Part shown: in pieces, positions 46,025-58,744 of the stretch
Position numbering within the stretch: the first letter of the stretch is position 1
Layout: each line of letters opens with the position of its first letter
DNA from: Urechis unicinctus
Lineage: Eukaryota; Annelida; Polychaeta; Xenopneusta; Urechidae
NCBI GenBank assembly: GCA_034190875.2
Contig: CM067358.1
Span: 70,889,097 to 70,953,096, forward strand
DNA length: 64,000 nucleotides
Direction: 5' to 3'
Translations under genes and position numbers: made by a program
The notes under the pieces: model-generated
Database searches by the model: none
What the model saw: only the letters and a program-made list of their open reading frames with translations
What the model was told of the DNA's origin: nothing

Positions 46025-47380
46025 GTTATTTAAAAGACTGGAGATGACAATCTGGGTTGGGCGGCTACCTCCAAGATGCCAGCTATTTCTTCTCCCTTCG
46101 AGCCCAACTAGTCTACATTCCTCGACTCCCGGGGGTCGCATCTCTTCTCCGCAGTTATCTGGGTGATCTGTCCCAAGACCCTTGAGCCAGAGAGAGTTGT
46201 GCCAGGTGTGTGGGGCCTCAACAAACCTTCATGATATTATTCCCCATAGATATGGATCGTTTTAAGATAAGATGTACAACATTTTAGTTTATCTAATATA
46301 TATTTAGTACTTTACAATTGTGTAGGTTAATTAGGTATGGCTAGTCATTTCCCCATTCCCCAGTTAATAGGTCCTGGGGAATGGAGGTGGAACATTTTTT
46401 GGGGGTTATTCCACGGATTTGTGTGTACCTTGTTTGCGAAATGTGGTATTTCTCCTTTGCTGCACGAACAGACAAGGCTCCAGATCGTATCTAGGTATAG
46501 GCTTCTCGTGGTAGGGTTGTTCTTGGCATGGTATATACCTATGTACTCGCATTTGTTTAAAAGTGGGTACATATAGGGTGTTTGGCTCTTTGGTTGGCGA
46601 AGGCTGTTGTTTTTTGCACGCTTGGCCCCAGGGCTGGCGCGGTGGAGGATGTTGGTTTGCGCTGGGTTTGGAGGAGGAGGTTGCCTATCTATGTACCCCC
46701 ATTGCCATTGTCCTGTATCTATGTGGTTGCTGGGTTGCTCCACTAGATGTGTACCCATAAAATGGTTGACTAGTTGGAACAAACCCATATCTGCAAATAG
46801 AGAAACATCACTCCAAGTTGAGAAACATCACTCGAAGTAGTCGAAACATCACTCTAAGTAGTCGAAACCATCACTCCAAATAGATAAATCTGTGTGTTCA
46901 TTATGGAAAGTGTGCTCGTTCCCCCATTGCTTATACTACTAGGATCCTAAGGTTTTAGTGACGTCCTCTAATACAAACAATCAGAGATGGAAGATCCGTT
47001 GTATAAAATACGAACCTCGTTTTGTTTTTATTTTGACGTGTATAACTGCCAATTACTTTTAGTTTTGATAATATTTTCCCCAACGTTCAAAAACGTTGTT
47101 ATTCTTTGAATGCTACTTACGTAACTATGATATTATCGCTCAGCGTTGGGGATTCCTCGGTGATAGAGGCGGTATTGCAGCAGGTGTTTCCGTGGGCAAT
47201 ATTCCCCAGCCATTGAGGACAAAACCAGACCTTCATGATGGTCGAGTGGATATGAAGATCAAGACAAACAAATCCCAATTCTTTTCCTTTGGGTCGGATC
47301 GGTTTAATTAACAGCTGGCTGGGGCGGAGATAGACATGGCAAACGGGAGGCTTGCAGACGAGAGGCTTACATAAGGCGAC
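46025..47380. other. Unique spacer, no gene recognised
   Basis: About 1.3 kb of mostly unique sequence with short ORFs on both strands. None shows a domain, a splice pattern or a convincing start context. A four-copy GAAACATCACTCCAAGT-type repeat lies at 46800-46880. Confidence 0.4.
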
Positions 47381-47384
47381 CACA

Positions 47385-48030
47385 CTGTTTTATAGACGGG
47401 AGGCTTACATACTGGAGGCTTACAGACGGTAGGCTTACAGGCTTATAGTCGATCCCCCTAATGGGCGGCCATCTTACTAGTCGATCACCCTAATGGGTGG
47501 CTATCTAACTAGTCGATCCTCCCAATGGGCCGCCGTCTTACTAGTCGATCCCCCTAATTGGCGGCCATCTTACTAGTCGATCCCCCTAAATGGCGGCCAT
47601 GTCACTAGTCGATCCCCCTTATGGGCGGCCATCTTACTAGTCGATCCCTCTTATGGGCGGCCATCTTACTAGTCGATCCCCCTAATCGGCGGCCATGTCA
47701 CTAGTCGATCCCCCTAATGGGCGGCCATCTTACTAGTCGATCCCTCTAATGGGCGACCATCCTTACTAGTCGATCCCTCTAATGGGTGGCCATGAAACTA
47801 GTCGATCCCCCTAAAGGGCGGCCATGTAACTTGTCGATCCCTCTAATGGGCGGACATCTTACTAGTCGATCCCTCTAATGGGCGGCTACCTAACTAGTCG
47901 ACCCCCCTAATGGGCGGCCATCTTACTAGTCGATCCCTCTAATGGTCGGCCATCTTACTAGTCGATCCCATTAATGGGCGGCCATCTTACTAGTCGATCC
48001 CCCTAATGGGCGGATTTCTAACTAGTCGGA
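47385..48030. repeat. 32-bp minisatellite
   Basis: About 18 copies of TCTTACTAGTCGATCCCCCT plus AATGGGCGGCCA, preceded by short GGAGGCTTACAGACG repeats. Confidence 0.92.
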
Positions 48031-48289
48031 AGTAAGTTAGAGTAAGTGTAAGTGAGGGCATAGAGGAAGTTAAAGTGAGAGCGTCGAGTTAGTGTAAGCA
48101 AGGGCATAGATAACACACCTTGAGAAGTACCCGACTTTTCTCAGCTGATAAATTGGTGTTGATCAGATGTGCACACTTGACAGATGGAGGCCGGTGTAAC
48201 ATGCACTCTGTTTTATGTCACGCGGTCGTCGTAAGTCCACGGCTCAACAACCTCTGGCTTGGACTTTAGTACCCCAAGACTGAAGCATT

Positions 48290-48830
48290 GCTACCACGAC
48301 ACTCAATGACTGCAGCCTACCTGACCATTACAACACCTTCCAGCTGCTGTGACACTCAATGACTGCTGCCTACCTGACCATTACAACACCTTCCAGCTGC
48401 TGTTATACTCAATGACTACAGCCTAATTCAATATTATAACACCTTCCTGCTGCTGTTATACTCAATGACTACAGCCTAATTTAATATTATAACACCTCCC
48501 AGCTGCTGTGATACTCAATGACTACAGCCTAATTTAATATTATAACACCTCCCAGCTGCTGTGATACTCAATAACTACAGCCTAATTTAATATTATAACA
48601 CCTCCCAGCTGCTGTGATACTCAATAACTACAGCCTAATTTAATATTATAACACCTTCCAGCTGCTGAGACACCCTATGACTACAGCCTACCTGACCATT
48701 ACAACTGCTCCATGTGACCTCACCTCATCCGTCACCAGCTGGCATGCTCAATCACCATATGACCTCATCCGTCACCAGCTGGCTTGCTCAATCACCATAT
48801 GACCTCATCCATCGCAGCCTAACCTTCAAT
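48290..48830. repeat. 53-bp minisatellite
   Basis: About eight copies of a unit containing CTCAATGACTACAGCCTAAT and ACACCTCCCAGCTGCTG, followed by three short copies of GACCTCATCCGTCACCAGCT. Confidence 0.9.
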
Positions 48831-48934
48831 AAGATGTTGGAGGAAAGCTCTGTGTTACATCCATTGTCTTGACCATCACACATCGCGTCATATATTTATT
48901 GTAGTCTGTGGAATACGCGTGCAAAAGCATATCC

Positions 48935-49395
48935 CCCACCCACGCCCCACTGTCTAACACCACCGACACACTACATACTCACACATCTCCAACCCACCCA
49001 CGCCCCAATGTCTAACACCACCGACACACTACATACTCACACATCTCCAACCCACCCACGCCCCACTGTCTAACACCGACACACTACATACTCACACATC
49101 TCCAACCCACCCACGCCCCACTGTCTAACACCACCGACACACTACATACTCACACATCTCCAACCCACCCACGCTCCACAGTCTAACACCACCGACACAC
49201 TACATACTCACACAGCTCCAACCCACCCACGCCCCACTGTCTAACACCGCCGACACACTACATACTCACACAGCTCCAACCCACCCACGCCCCACTGTCT
49301 AACACCACCGACACACTACATACTCACACAGCTCCAACCCACCCACGCCCCACTGTCTAACACCACCGACACACTACATACTCAAACATCATCCA
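48935..49395. repeat. 59-bp minisatellite
   Basis: Eight near-identical copies of a unit with CCCACGCCCCACTGTCTAAC and CGACACACTACATACTCACA. Confidence 0.93.
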
Positions 49396-49399
49396 CCAC

Positions 49400-50465
49400 C
49401 CACCCAAAATATCTAAATTACCCACCTACCCACAAGTCTAACATTACCCACATACTCCCTACTCAAATATCATCCACCCACCCACAATGTCTAACATTAC
49501 CCACCCGCCCTTAGTCTAACATTACCCACATACTCCCTACTGAAATATCATGCACCCATCCACCCACAGTCTAACATAACTCACCCACCCACACATTCTA
49601 ACATATTCCACCCCCCCCCCCCCGCCCCTCACACACACACTGTCTAGCATCACTCAGACACACAATATTCAGAGATTAACAACCCGCCCTCACTGCCAAA
49701 CATTACCCAACAATACACACTGTCTAACATTACTCACCCACGCCTCACCGTCCACCATCGCCCATCCACTCACACTGTCTATTGTTACCCACTCATCCAC
49801 ACTATCTTACAGTACCCACCCACCTACCCACACTGTCTAAGATTACCCACCCACCCACTCGACACTATGTGACATTATTCACCCACTCGACACTGTCTTG
49901 CACTATTCACCCACTCGACTATGTCTGACATTATTCACCCACTCGAAACTGTCTGACATTATTCACCCACTCGACACTGTCTGACATTATTCACCCACTC
50001 GACACTGTCTGGCAATATTCACCCACTCGACACTGTCTGGCATTATTCACCCACTCGACACTGTCTGACATTATTCACTCACTCGAAACAGTCTGACATT
50101 ATTTACTCACTCGACAATGTCTGACATTATTCACCCACTCGACAATGTCTGACATTATTCACCCATTCGACAATGTCTGACATTATTCACCCATTCGACA
50201 ATGTCTGACATTATTCACCCACTCGACGATGTCTGGCATTATTCACCCACTCGACAATGTCTGACATTATTCACCCACTCGACAATGTCTGGCATTATTC
50301 ACCCACTCGACAATGTCTGGCATTATTCACCCACTCGACACTATCTGGCATTATTCACCCTTTCAACAATGTCTGACATTATCCATCCACGCGACATTGT
50401 CTGTCATTATCCATCCATGCGACACTGACATGAACCACCCACGCGACATTGTCTGGCATTACTTA
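49400..50465. repeat. 28-bp minisatellite with degenerate lead-in
   Basis: 49400-49860 has diverged CCCACCC/GTCTAACATTAC words and a poly-C run near 49610. 49870-50465 has about 20 copies of GACATTATTCACCCACTCGA plus CAATGTCT. Confidence 0.9.
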
Positions 50466-50559
50466 TCCACTCCAAGGTCACTCTTCCTTCCACAGTTTGT
50501 GTGTCGAATTCTTGTAGCGTAAAACAATCTCAGGAAAAATAACCAGCTGCAAACGAAAA

Positions 50560-50565
50560 TTTATT
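50560..50565 (-). promoter_or_regulatory. Polyadenylation signal of sulfotransferase
   Basis: TTTATT on the plus strand is AATAAA on the minus strand, about 133 bases past the sulfotransferase stop. Confidence 0.5.
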
Positions 50566-50697
50566 TACATGTGCATCCCTTATCGCCGTAGTAACCTACG
50601 GTTCCTCAACACCTTGTCGCCATGGTAACTTACGGTTCCAGAACCCTTTGTCGCCATGGTGACTTTCGATTCCATCACCTCTTTTCGGCACAGTAAC

Positions 50698-53600
50698 TTA
50701 TGGTTCCAGCATATTTTGTAGATGTGGGAATTGCTGTTGCAGTGCTTTGTATTTCTCATCCATTTCGTCCGTCTGCGCACGTGTGAAGTGGTTCCTCCAG
50801 TCCCCTACAAGACCCTTACGGTAATAGTGCGAGAGCTGCTTGTTGAAGATGCTTGTAGGTAGCCACTCGAAGTTCGTATTGGGATTCGTTTTCATATTTT
50901 CAAAGCTGACATGCTGAGCTATCTTACCTAGATCAACTTCAGTGACCTTCGGGTTCAAGAAGTCGGCAAGTCGCCTGAGCTGTTTCGATATGTCGGCTTG
51001 CAGTTGCTCATAGGAAACGAGAAGAAGGCCGTCCTGAGAGAGCCAGGCGCTTGTGAAGTCGAACCAGTCCCCGTAGACCAACTCTTTCTTGTCATAGAGC
51101 TCATAGAAGTCATCCCAGGAGCCCGTAAAAGGCCCCAGCATTGAGTTCATGCGATAGAAGTGGAACAAAGACACGAGCTGGTCTTTGGGGTTCCTCAGCA
51201 GAAATATAACCCTTGGTTTTATTTCGTTCATCTGTTGCTCGATAAAACAGGGCATGAGATGTGTCTTCATCAACCTCTGGGAGGACATCGCTTGCAGTTC
51301 GTCGATTGTTCGCCGACCCCTGTTTGGACTTGGCCATTCTAAAAACGGGGCTCGCTGGACGATTTTATTGTGGTTAGTGGCGGTGACGTCAGCATTATTC
51401 ACCAATAACCAGACGATTTCTCCGAGCCATGCACTTCCTGTTACACAAGGCGGCGCTTATGGCAAGTAAATATGCAGATGTTCGTTGACAATCAGTATAC
51501 ATAGAGCAGATGTGTATGGTGATTTCTGATGTTGTGGTTATTTTGTTCGGCACCGGACGAATGTGAGCAGCACGACTTGCCGCACAACAAGGAGGTTTTA
51601 TATAAAATTCACGTCGCAGAAAGCCAACATAATCTGTAATTACTTCGTATTACGCGTCTAAGGCCGTTTCATTTGGATCTCGCCTTTGTTCATTGCTCAA
51701 ATGTGTCGATAATGGGATAAATAATTATCGGTCATTTGCAACGCCGATGCAATGACAAATTTGAAACTAAACTGAGGTAAAAGATGAAAATGGAATAAAT
51801 TCCTATACGGAATTCAACCTGTTCCATAGTATTACTGCATGGTAGCTGGAGTCGTAGTCCGTAGTGTGGTTCTTTTCCGAGCTCGCCGCTCAATATCATC
51901 AACAAGAAGTTATAAACCGTCCTCATTCGACACGACTGATAGTAGAGGTTGCTTATAAACCGTCCTCATTCGACACGACTGATAGTAGAGGTTGCTTATA
52001 AACCGTCCTCATTCGACACGACTGATAGTAGAGGTTGCTTATAAACCGTCCTCATTCGACACGACTGATAGTAGAGGTTGCTTATAAACCGTCCTCATTC
52101 GACACGACACGACTGATAGTAGAGGTTGCTTATAAACCGTCCTCATTCGACACGACACGACTGATAGTAGAGGTTGCTTATAAACCGTCCTCATTCGACA
52201 CGACACGACTGATAGTAGAGGTTGCTTATAAACCGTCCTCATTCGACACGACTGATAGTAGAGGTTGCTTATAAACCGTCCTCATTCGACACGACTGATA
52301 GTAGAGGTTGCTTATAAACCGTCCTCATTCGACACGACACGACTGATAGTAGAGGTTGCTTATAAACCGTCCTCATTCGACACGACACGACTGATAGTAG
52401 AGGTTGCTTATAAACCGTCCTCATTCGACACGACACGACTGATAGTAGAGGTTGCTTATAAACCGTCCTCATTCGACACGACTGATAGTAGAGGTTGCTT
52501 ATAAACCGTCCTCATTCGACACGACACGACTGATAGTAGAGGTTGCTTATAAACGCACGACACGACTGATAGTAGAGGTTGCTTATAAACCGTCCTCATT
52601 CGACACGACTGATAGTAGAGGTTGCTTATAAACCGTCCTCATTCGACACGACTGATAGTAGAGGTTGCTTATAAACCGTCCTCATTCGACACGACTGATA
52701 GTAGAGGTTGCTATATAAACCGTCCTTATATTCGACACGACACGACTGATAGTAGAGGTTGCTTATAAAACCGTCCTCATTCGACGACACGACTGATAGT
52801 AGAGGTTGCTTATAAAACCGTCCTCATTCGACACGACTTATAGTAGAGGTTACTTATAAAGCGTCCTCATTCGATTCGACAGGACTGATAGTAGTAGAGG
52901 TTGCTTATAAAAACCGTCCTCATTCGACACGACACGACTGATAGTAGAGGTTGCTTATAAACCGTCCTCATTCGACACGACTGATAGTAGAGGTTGCTTA
53001 TAAACCGTCCTCATTCGACACGACTGACTGATAGTAGAGGTTGCTTATAAACCGTCCTCATTCGACACGACACGACTGATAGTAGAGGTTGCTTATAAAA
53101 CCGTCCTCATTCGACACGACACGACTGATAGTAGAGGTTGCTTATAAACCGTCCTCATTCATTCGACACGACTGATAGTAGAGGTTGCTTATAAACCGTC
53201 CTCATTCGACACACGACTGATAGTAGAGGTTGCTTATAAACCGTCCTCATTCGACACGACTGATAGTAGAGGTTGCTTATAAACCGTCCTCATTCGACAC
53301 GACTGATAGTAGAGGTTGCTTATAAACCGTCCTCATTCGACACAAATGATAGTAGAGGTTGCTTATAAACCGTCCTCATTCGACACGACACGACTGATAG
53401 TAGAGGTTGCTTATAAACCGTCCTCATTCGACACGACTGATAGTAGAGGTTGCTTATAAACCGTCCTCATTCAATTCGACAGGACTGATAGTAGAGGTTG
53501 CTTATAAAGCGTCCTCATTCATTAAACGACATTCGACACACGACTGATAGTAGAGGTTGCTTATAAACCGTCCTCATTCGACACGACTGATAGTAGGGTT

Positions 53601-55600
53601 GCTTATAAACCGTCCTCATTCGACACGACTGATAGTAGAGGTTGCATTATAAACCGTCCTCATTCGACACGACACGACTGATAGTAGAGGTTGCTTATAA
53701 ACCCGTCCTCATTCGACACGACACGACTGATAGTAGAGGTTGCTTATAAACCGTCCTCATTCGACACACGACTGATAGTAGAGGTTGCTTATAAACCGTC
53801 CTCATTCGACACGACTGATAGTAGAGGTTGCTTATAAACCGTCCTCATTCGACGACTGATAGTAGAGGTTGCTTATAAACGACACGACTGATAGTAGAGG
53901 TGCTTATAATAAACCGTCCTCCTCATTCGACACGACTGATAGTAGAGGTTGCTTATAAACCGTCCTCATTCGACACGACTGATAGTAGAGGTTGCTTATA
54001 AACCGTCCTCATTCGACACGACTGACTGATAGTAGAGGTTGCTTATAAACCGTCCTCATTCGACACGACTGACTGATAGTAGAGACTGTTGCTTATAAAC
54101 CGTCCTCATTCGACACGACTGATAGTAGAGGTTGCTTATAAACCGTCCTCATTCGACACGACTGATTGTAGAGGTTGCTTATAAACCGTCCTCATTCGAC
54201 ACGACACGACTGATAGTAGAGGTTGCTTATAAACCGTCCTCATTCGACACGACTGATAGTAGAGGTTGCTTATAAACCGTCCTCATTCAATTCGACACGA
54301 CTGATAGTAGAGGTTGCTTATAAACCGTCCTCATTCGACACGACTGATAGTAGAGGTTGCTTATAAACCGTCCTCATTCGACACGACTGATAGTAGAGGT
54401 TGCTTATAAACCGTCCTCATTCGACACGACTGATAGTAGAGGTTGCTTATAAACCGTCCTCATTCGACACGACACGACTGATAGTAGTAGAGGTTGCTTA
54501 TAAGACTCTAGGGTCGACCGCTACGCTTCTCGCCCTAGAGTGATAGTAGAGGTTGCTTCTAAAAGTGGCGCGTCCGAATATTCATTAGACACGTTCGTTG
54601 ATCTTCGTGACCAATCAACACAAAGGTTGTGACCCGGATTGACCTTAATTGCGCCTGGCTCATGAAACTGGCTTGTGATACGCACCCTTCGGTTCCATGT
54701 GACGTCATGGACATTGTAGTGGTCTGCATCCAATGAGAACACATTGAAGGTCTTCTGGAACTATCGGCGTCTCAAAAGTTCAAATGGAACTACAACCAGC
54801 GCTTTTATCATAGCTGCACGATAGTATGTTTACGTGATAGTCAGTTAAAAAGAACCAGCGTGTGTCTGCTTCCTCGTCGACTGTGTGATAAACGGTGCCA
54901 CTCAGCGTGAAACAACAAATCGGAGTGTTTGTAGAATGTGTGCCCGGCTCATAAAAATCACTCGGCCTTATGGACAAGTTCTTCGGAACTTGTAGAATAG
55001 ACCAATGAGAGACAACGACTCAAAAGTACCGAGAGAGACCGAGAGACACGGCTTGTGATTGGAGCATCCCAAATCTGGGATGCCTGTCCAGTTCTCAAGA
55101 CATTATGGTCTCCCAGACCTGACTGATAGTAGACTATTGAATATCAGTAACATGTAAACATTCGACGCGCAGCCATGTTGCTGGGGGACATTCGACACTA
55201 CGACTGATAGTAGAGGTTGCTTATAAACCATCCTCACTGAGATAAGAGGATTATCTGATTCTATCCATGCACACCCCGGTCTCTTATGGGTCATGTAATC
55301 GTTCACCGATAAAGCCGTCGATGCCTAATAGCTGTGCGAATCTGATATACGCTTGGGGTCAATGACCTGGGGCTTGCTCGTAGTGTTCACCTCAAATTAC
55401 CGCAAAGGTTAGGGGGGAGAGCGCATAGAGAGCGAAATGAAGCAGAAAATGACCGCACCTGACCTTGGGAAGGATACGATGATGACGTCATCAGGTCGTA
55501 GCGGGAACGTTTTAACCTGGTCGAGTACGTCAGACGTCACAGCGCACGTGTACCTCACATTCTCATAAGTGTAGAACTTCTTGGCTGCTTCCTCTTCCAT
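50698..55600 (-). CDS. Cytosolic sulfotransferase (SULT1-like), two exons
   Basis: Exon 1, 55600 to 55459, starts MEEEAAKKFYTYENVRYTCA and ends in RPDDVIIVSFPRS, the start of the 5'-phosphosulfate-binding loop. Exon 2, 51439 to 50698, continues with the rest of the loop, EIVWLLVNNADV, the catalytic-His region RLMKTHLMP, RNPKDQLVSLFHFYRMN (PAPS 3'-phosphate site) and, near the C-terminus, YRKGLVGDWRNHF (the RKGxxGDW cofactor motif). The protein would be about 295 residues, normal for the family. It transfers sulfonate from PAPS to phenols, steroids or amines in the cytosol. The exon boundary falls inside the PxSGxxW loop. With the boundary that restores PRSGSAWLG, a GA dinucleotide just downstream shifts the frame. 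The alternative donor 5 bases earlier keeps frame but gives PRKCMARR and destroys the loop. Either the locus is damaged, or this is a consensus error. Confidence 0.8.
51905..54510. repeat. 43/48-bp minisatellite filling the sulfotransferase intron
   Basis: About 58 copies of CGACTGATAGTAGAGGTTGC then TTATAAACCGTCCTCATTCG, as a 43-bp form and a 48-bp form with an extra ACGAC. 52035-52264 and 52265-52494 form an exact 230-bp higher-order duplication. From about 52690 to 54110 many single-base indels appear. A stray copy lies at 55195-55240. Confidence 0.94.
54511..55458. other. Rest of sulfotransferase intron
   Basis: Mostly unique sequence inside the intron, with one stray 43-bp array unit. 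No coding exon was recognised. Confidence 0.45.
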
Positions 55601-56165
55601 ATTGGCCAGGACGTGTAGCTTGTTGGCTTGTTGGTGGCAACGTTCGCGTGTGGTCGTTGGGACGTGTCGGTTCCGTTATGAAGCACTTGTCTGTCTCGGA
55701 ACGAGCATAGATGGCGCTTTAACTTACCTGGCCTCTCAACATTGGCCAATATTGTCTCGTAAGCACTTTCGAGGTCAGTGTCCCCGCGACACTACGAACT
55801 GCACTTAATTCCTGCAATAGGCTTTGTTCTGCCAAACTTCACACGCAGTCTGGTCGCGTTGGAGTATATAGGGCTCTCTCTCTGGCGTACCCGGCTTCGG
55901 TTTAGAGTTGGTATCGTAGCTCTAGTGACAAGTGTCGATAACTAATATTGTTCTTATTGTTTCATAAATGACCATTCTTCATTTGTAGTGGAAACGACTT
56001 CTCGATCGATGTCTATTTGATGTATCTAAGTTGGGAAGGGTGAAAAAGAGAAAAGCGGGGGTAGGGTGAAGCAATGGGGGTGAAGTGAGCGGGAGGGAGG
56101 GAGTGAAGTGAGCTTGGTGGGAGTGCTGGTATTGAATGTGTGTCATCTTGCTAAGGAGAATCTTT
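55601..56165. other. Upstream region of sulfotransferase
   Basis: Sequence 5' of the sulfotransferase start. A TATATA word at about 55865-55870 could serve as a core promoter element on the minus strand, but nothing confirms it. Confidence 0.3.
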
Positions 56166-56169
56166 AGCT

Positions 56170-56515
56170 GCCGTAACCATACGCCATGCGTGACCACTGC
56201 TGTAACCATACGCATACAGCAGTGGTCACGCATGGTGTATAGTTACAGTAGTGGTTGCAGCAGAGGTCACGCTTTGCGTATGGTTACAGCAGTGGTCACG
56301 CGTGGCGTATGGTTACAGCAGTAGTCACGCATGGCGTATGGTTACAGCAGAGGTCACGGATTGCGTAGGGTTACAGCAGTAGTCACGCATGGCGTATGGT
56401 TACAGCAGTGGTCACGGATTGCGTATGGTTACAGCAGTGGTTACGAATTGCGTATGGTAACAGCAGTGGTTACGAATTGCGTATGGTTACAGCAGTGGTC
56501 ACGTAAGAATATGAA
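56170..56515. repeat. 29-bp minisatellite with inverted first copies
   Basis: About ten copies of GTATGGTTACAGCAGTGGTC plus ACGCATGGC. The first copies (56170-56210) are in opposite orientation, making a perfect 21-bp inverted repeat, 56184-56204 against 56215-56235. Confidence 0.9.
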
Positions 56516-56995
56516 GTTCAACAATTGGCAAAACAGATGATAGTTGCTCAATAGTAGCTCATCGTGTGTGAAAGGAACTTCGCAGATCCCAATGGTGCAA
56601 TCATTTTTTTTTTTGACAGCCGGCCATGTTTGAGCGTGCGTCGTATGTCGGAAATCCACAACATCGCTTGCTTACATTGCGTCTTGACAGGTCTTGGTAT
56701 CAGCCCCTTGATGATAATGGCTTTTGGCTTATTGACAAAACTTTGGCAATCCTCTTCATATATGGTAGCGAGAAATGCGGCCGCTCCAATCGGCCCCTAC
56801 TTACGACCCCTGACGCACAACAACAGCCACAGGGCAGTGACATGTACTTTAAACTGTACAGGTGTGGATCATTGGCCGCGAATATCGTACAACTCGGCAG
56901 GATGGGGCCAGCTACCGCGTCAAACATTCCTAGAGCCTCAGATGAAGTCGTTTGACGGCCTCTGCTGCACATCCAACACCTGTACCAAGCGCCCG
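56516..56995. other. Spacer with unrecognised ORFs
   Basis: An ORF from about 56626 to 56955 (+) starting MFERASYVGNPQHRL has no recognisable domain and no supporting splice sites. I do not call it a gene. Confidence 0.3.
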
Positions 56996-56999
56996 TCCC

Positions 57000-57290
57000 G
57001 CGCCTGGACCTCGAACCCATCCCGCGCCTGGACCCCGTGCCCACCCCGCGTCTGAACCCCGTGCCCATCTCGCGTCTGGACCCCGTGCCGATCCCGCGCC
57101 TGGACCCCGTGCACATCCCGCGCCTGGACCTTGTGCACATCCCGCGCCTGGACCTCGTGAACATCCCGCGCCTGAACCCTGTGCCTATCCCGCGCCTGGA
57201 CCTTATGCACATCCCGCGCCTGGACCTCGTGCACATCCCGCACCTGAACCCCGTGCCTATCCCATGCCTGGACCCCGTGCCTATCTCGCG
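57000..57290. repeat. 24-bp minisatellite
   Basis: About a dozen copies of ATCCCGCGCCTGGACCTTGT plus GCAC. The 24-bp unit leaves several frames open on both strands. Confidence 0.92.
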
Positions 57291-57379
57291 CTTGTTATCT
57301 AGCCGAACAAGAAGCAACCAGAATAAGATTCAGGTCCAAACAGCGCATCATCCTATGCAACTGTTGCATCCCATGGGAA

Positions 57380-58340
57380 GTATGCAACTGGTTGCATGGA
57401 GTGTTAGATTCTATGGGAAGTGTGTGGGATGGAACAGGTGGTTAATGTAGTCTGTATGTTGTGTGGAGATGGATGGAACAGGTTGTATGTGTTAGATGTA
57501 GTTTGGTATGTAGATGTAGTTTGTATGTTGCGTGTGGGATGGAACAGGTCGTGTTAGATGTAGGTCGTGTTGGGATGGAACAGGTCGTGTTAGATGTAGT
57601 CTGTATGAAGTGTGTGGGATGGAACAGGTCGTGTTAGATGTAGTCTGTATGAAGTGTGTGGGATGGAACAGGTCGTGTTAGATGTAGTCTGTATGAAGTG
57701 AGTGGGATGGAACAGGTCGTGTTAGATGTAGTCTGTATGAAGTGAGTGGGATGGAACAGGTCGTGTTAGATGTAGTGTTAGATGTCTGTGTGAAGTTAGT
57801 GGGGTGGAACAGGTCGTGTTAGATGAAGTCTGTATGAAGTGTATGAGATGGAACAGGTCGTGTTAGATGTAGTCTGTGTGAAATGAGTGGGATGGAACAG
57901 GTCGTGTTAGATGTAGTCTGTATGAAGTGAGTGGATGGAACTTGAGCTTGACTAGTCTGTATGAAGGTAGAAAGAGAACAGGTCGTGGCTTGAAGTCTGT
58001 ATGATGACTGAAGCCAGGTTAGAAGAAGTCTGATGAAGTTGAGTGGGATGAACACGGTCCAGGAATGTAGTCTGGTAGAAAGGAACAGGTCGGTTAGGCT
58101 TGAGCTGATGACTGAAGCCAGGTAGAAAGAGAACAGATAGCTTGAGCTGATGACTGAAGCCAGGTAGAAAGAGAACAGGTGGCTTGAACTGATGACTAAA
58201 GCCAGGTAGAAAGAGAACAGGTGGCTTGAGCTGTTGACTGAAGCCAGGTATAAAGAGAACAGGTGGCTTGAGCTGATGACTGAAGTCAGGTAGAGCTGAT
58301 GACTGAAGCACGAACGGGCGGGTTAAGCTGATGACTGAAG
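57380..58340. repeat. 44-bp array passing into about 42-bp array
   Basis: 57430-57950 repeats GGATGGAACAGGTCGTGTTA plus GATGTAGTCTGTATGAAGTG. 57960-58340 repeats CTGATGACTGAAGCCAGGTA plus GAAAGAGAACAGGTGGCTTGAG, with indels at the transition. Confidence 0.88.
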
Positions 58341-58740
58341 GCAGGTCGTGATGGGAGTGGTCCGTCTACAGCCTGACGCATTCATGATGGGAGAGGCCGT
58401 CTACAGCGTGAAGCAGTCGTGTTTGGATGGTCCGTCTTCAGCTCGACGAAGTCGTGTTGGGTATGGTCCGTCTACATTGTGACGCAGTCGTGATGGGGAT
58501 ATGTCTAAATTGTTAGAAAGTGTGTTCCAAATTATTACTTTCGTACTTGCGCTTGCTCTAAATCACTACTTGCGTACATATGATAGTTCTTAAATATTAT
58601 TCGCGTCAAATATTTGCTACTTTGTTCACGCTTAACTGAAACCTGTGCGATGTGTTAGGCATAATTTATCCGGCCATTGGCAAGTTCAGTTAACTGACAC
58701 TCAATAAGTTAAAGTGATGCACGTGACTTAATATAATATA
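58341..58740. other. Spacer, nothing recognised
   Basis: Contains a few diverged copies of ATGGTCCGTCTACAGC, then unique AT-rich sequence. Confidence 0.4.
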
Positions 58741-58744
58741 AAAA

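Noticed and set aside
47385..50465. CRISPR-like arrays
   Set aside because: Units are contiguous without unique spacers and the sequence is animal; these are minisatellites.
57037..57450. Pro-rich 8-residue repeat protein
   Set aside because: 24-bp minisatellite, open in both directions, with no flanking exon signals.
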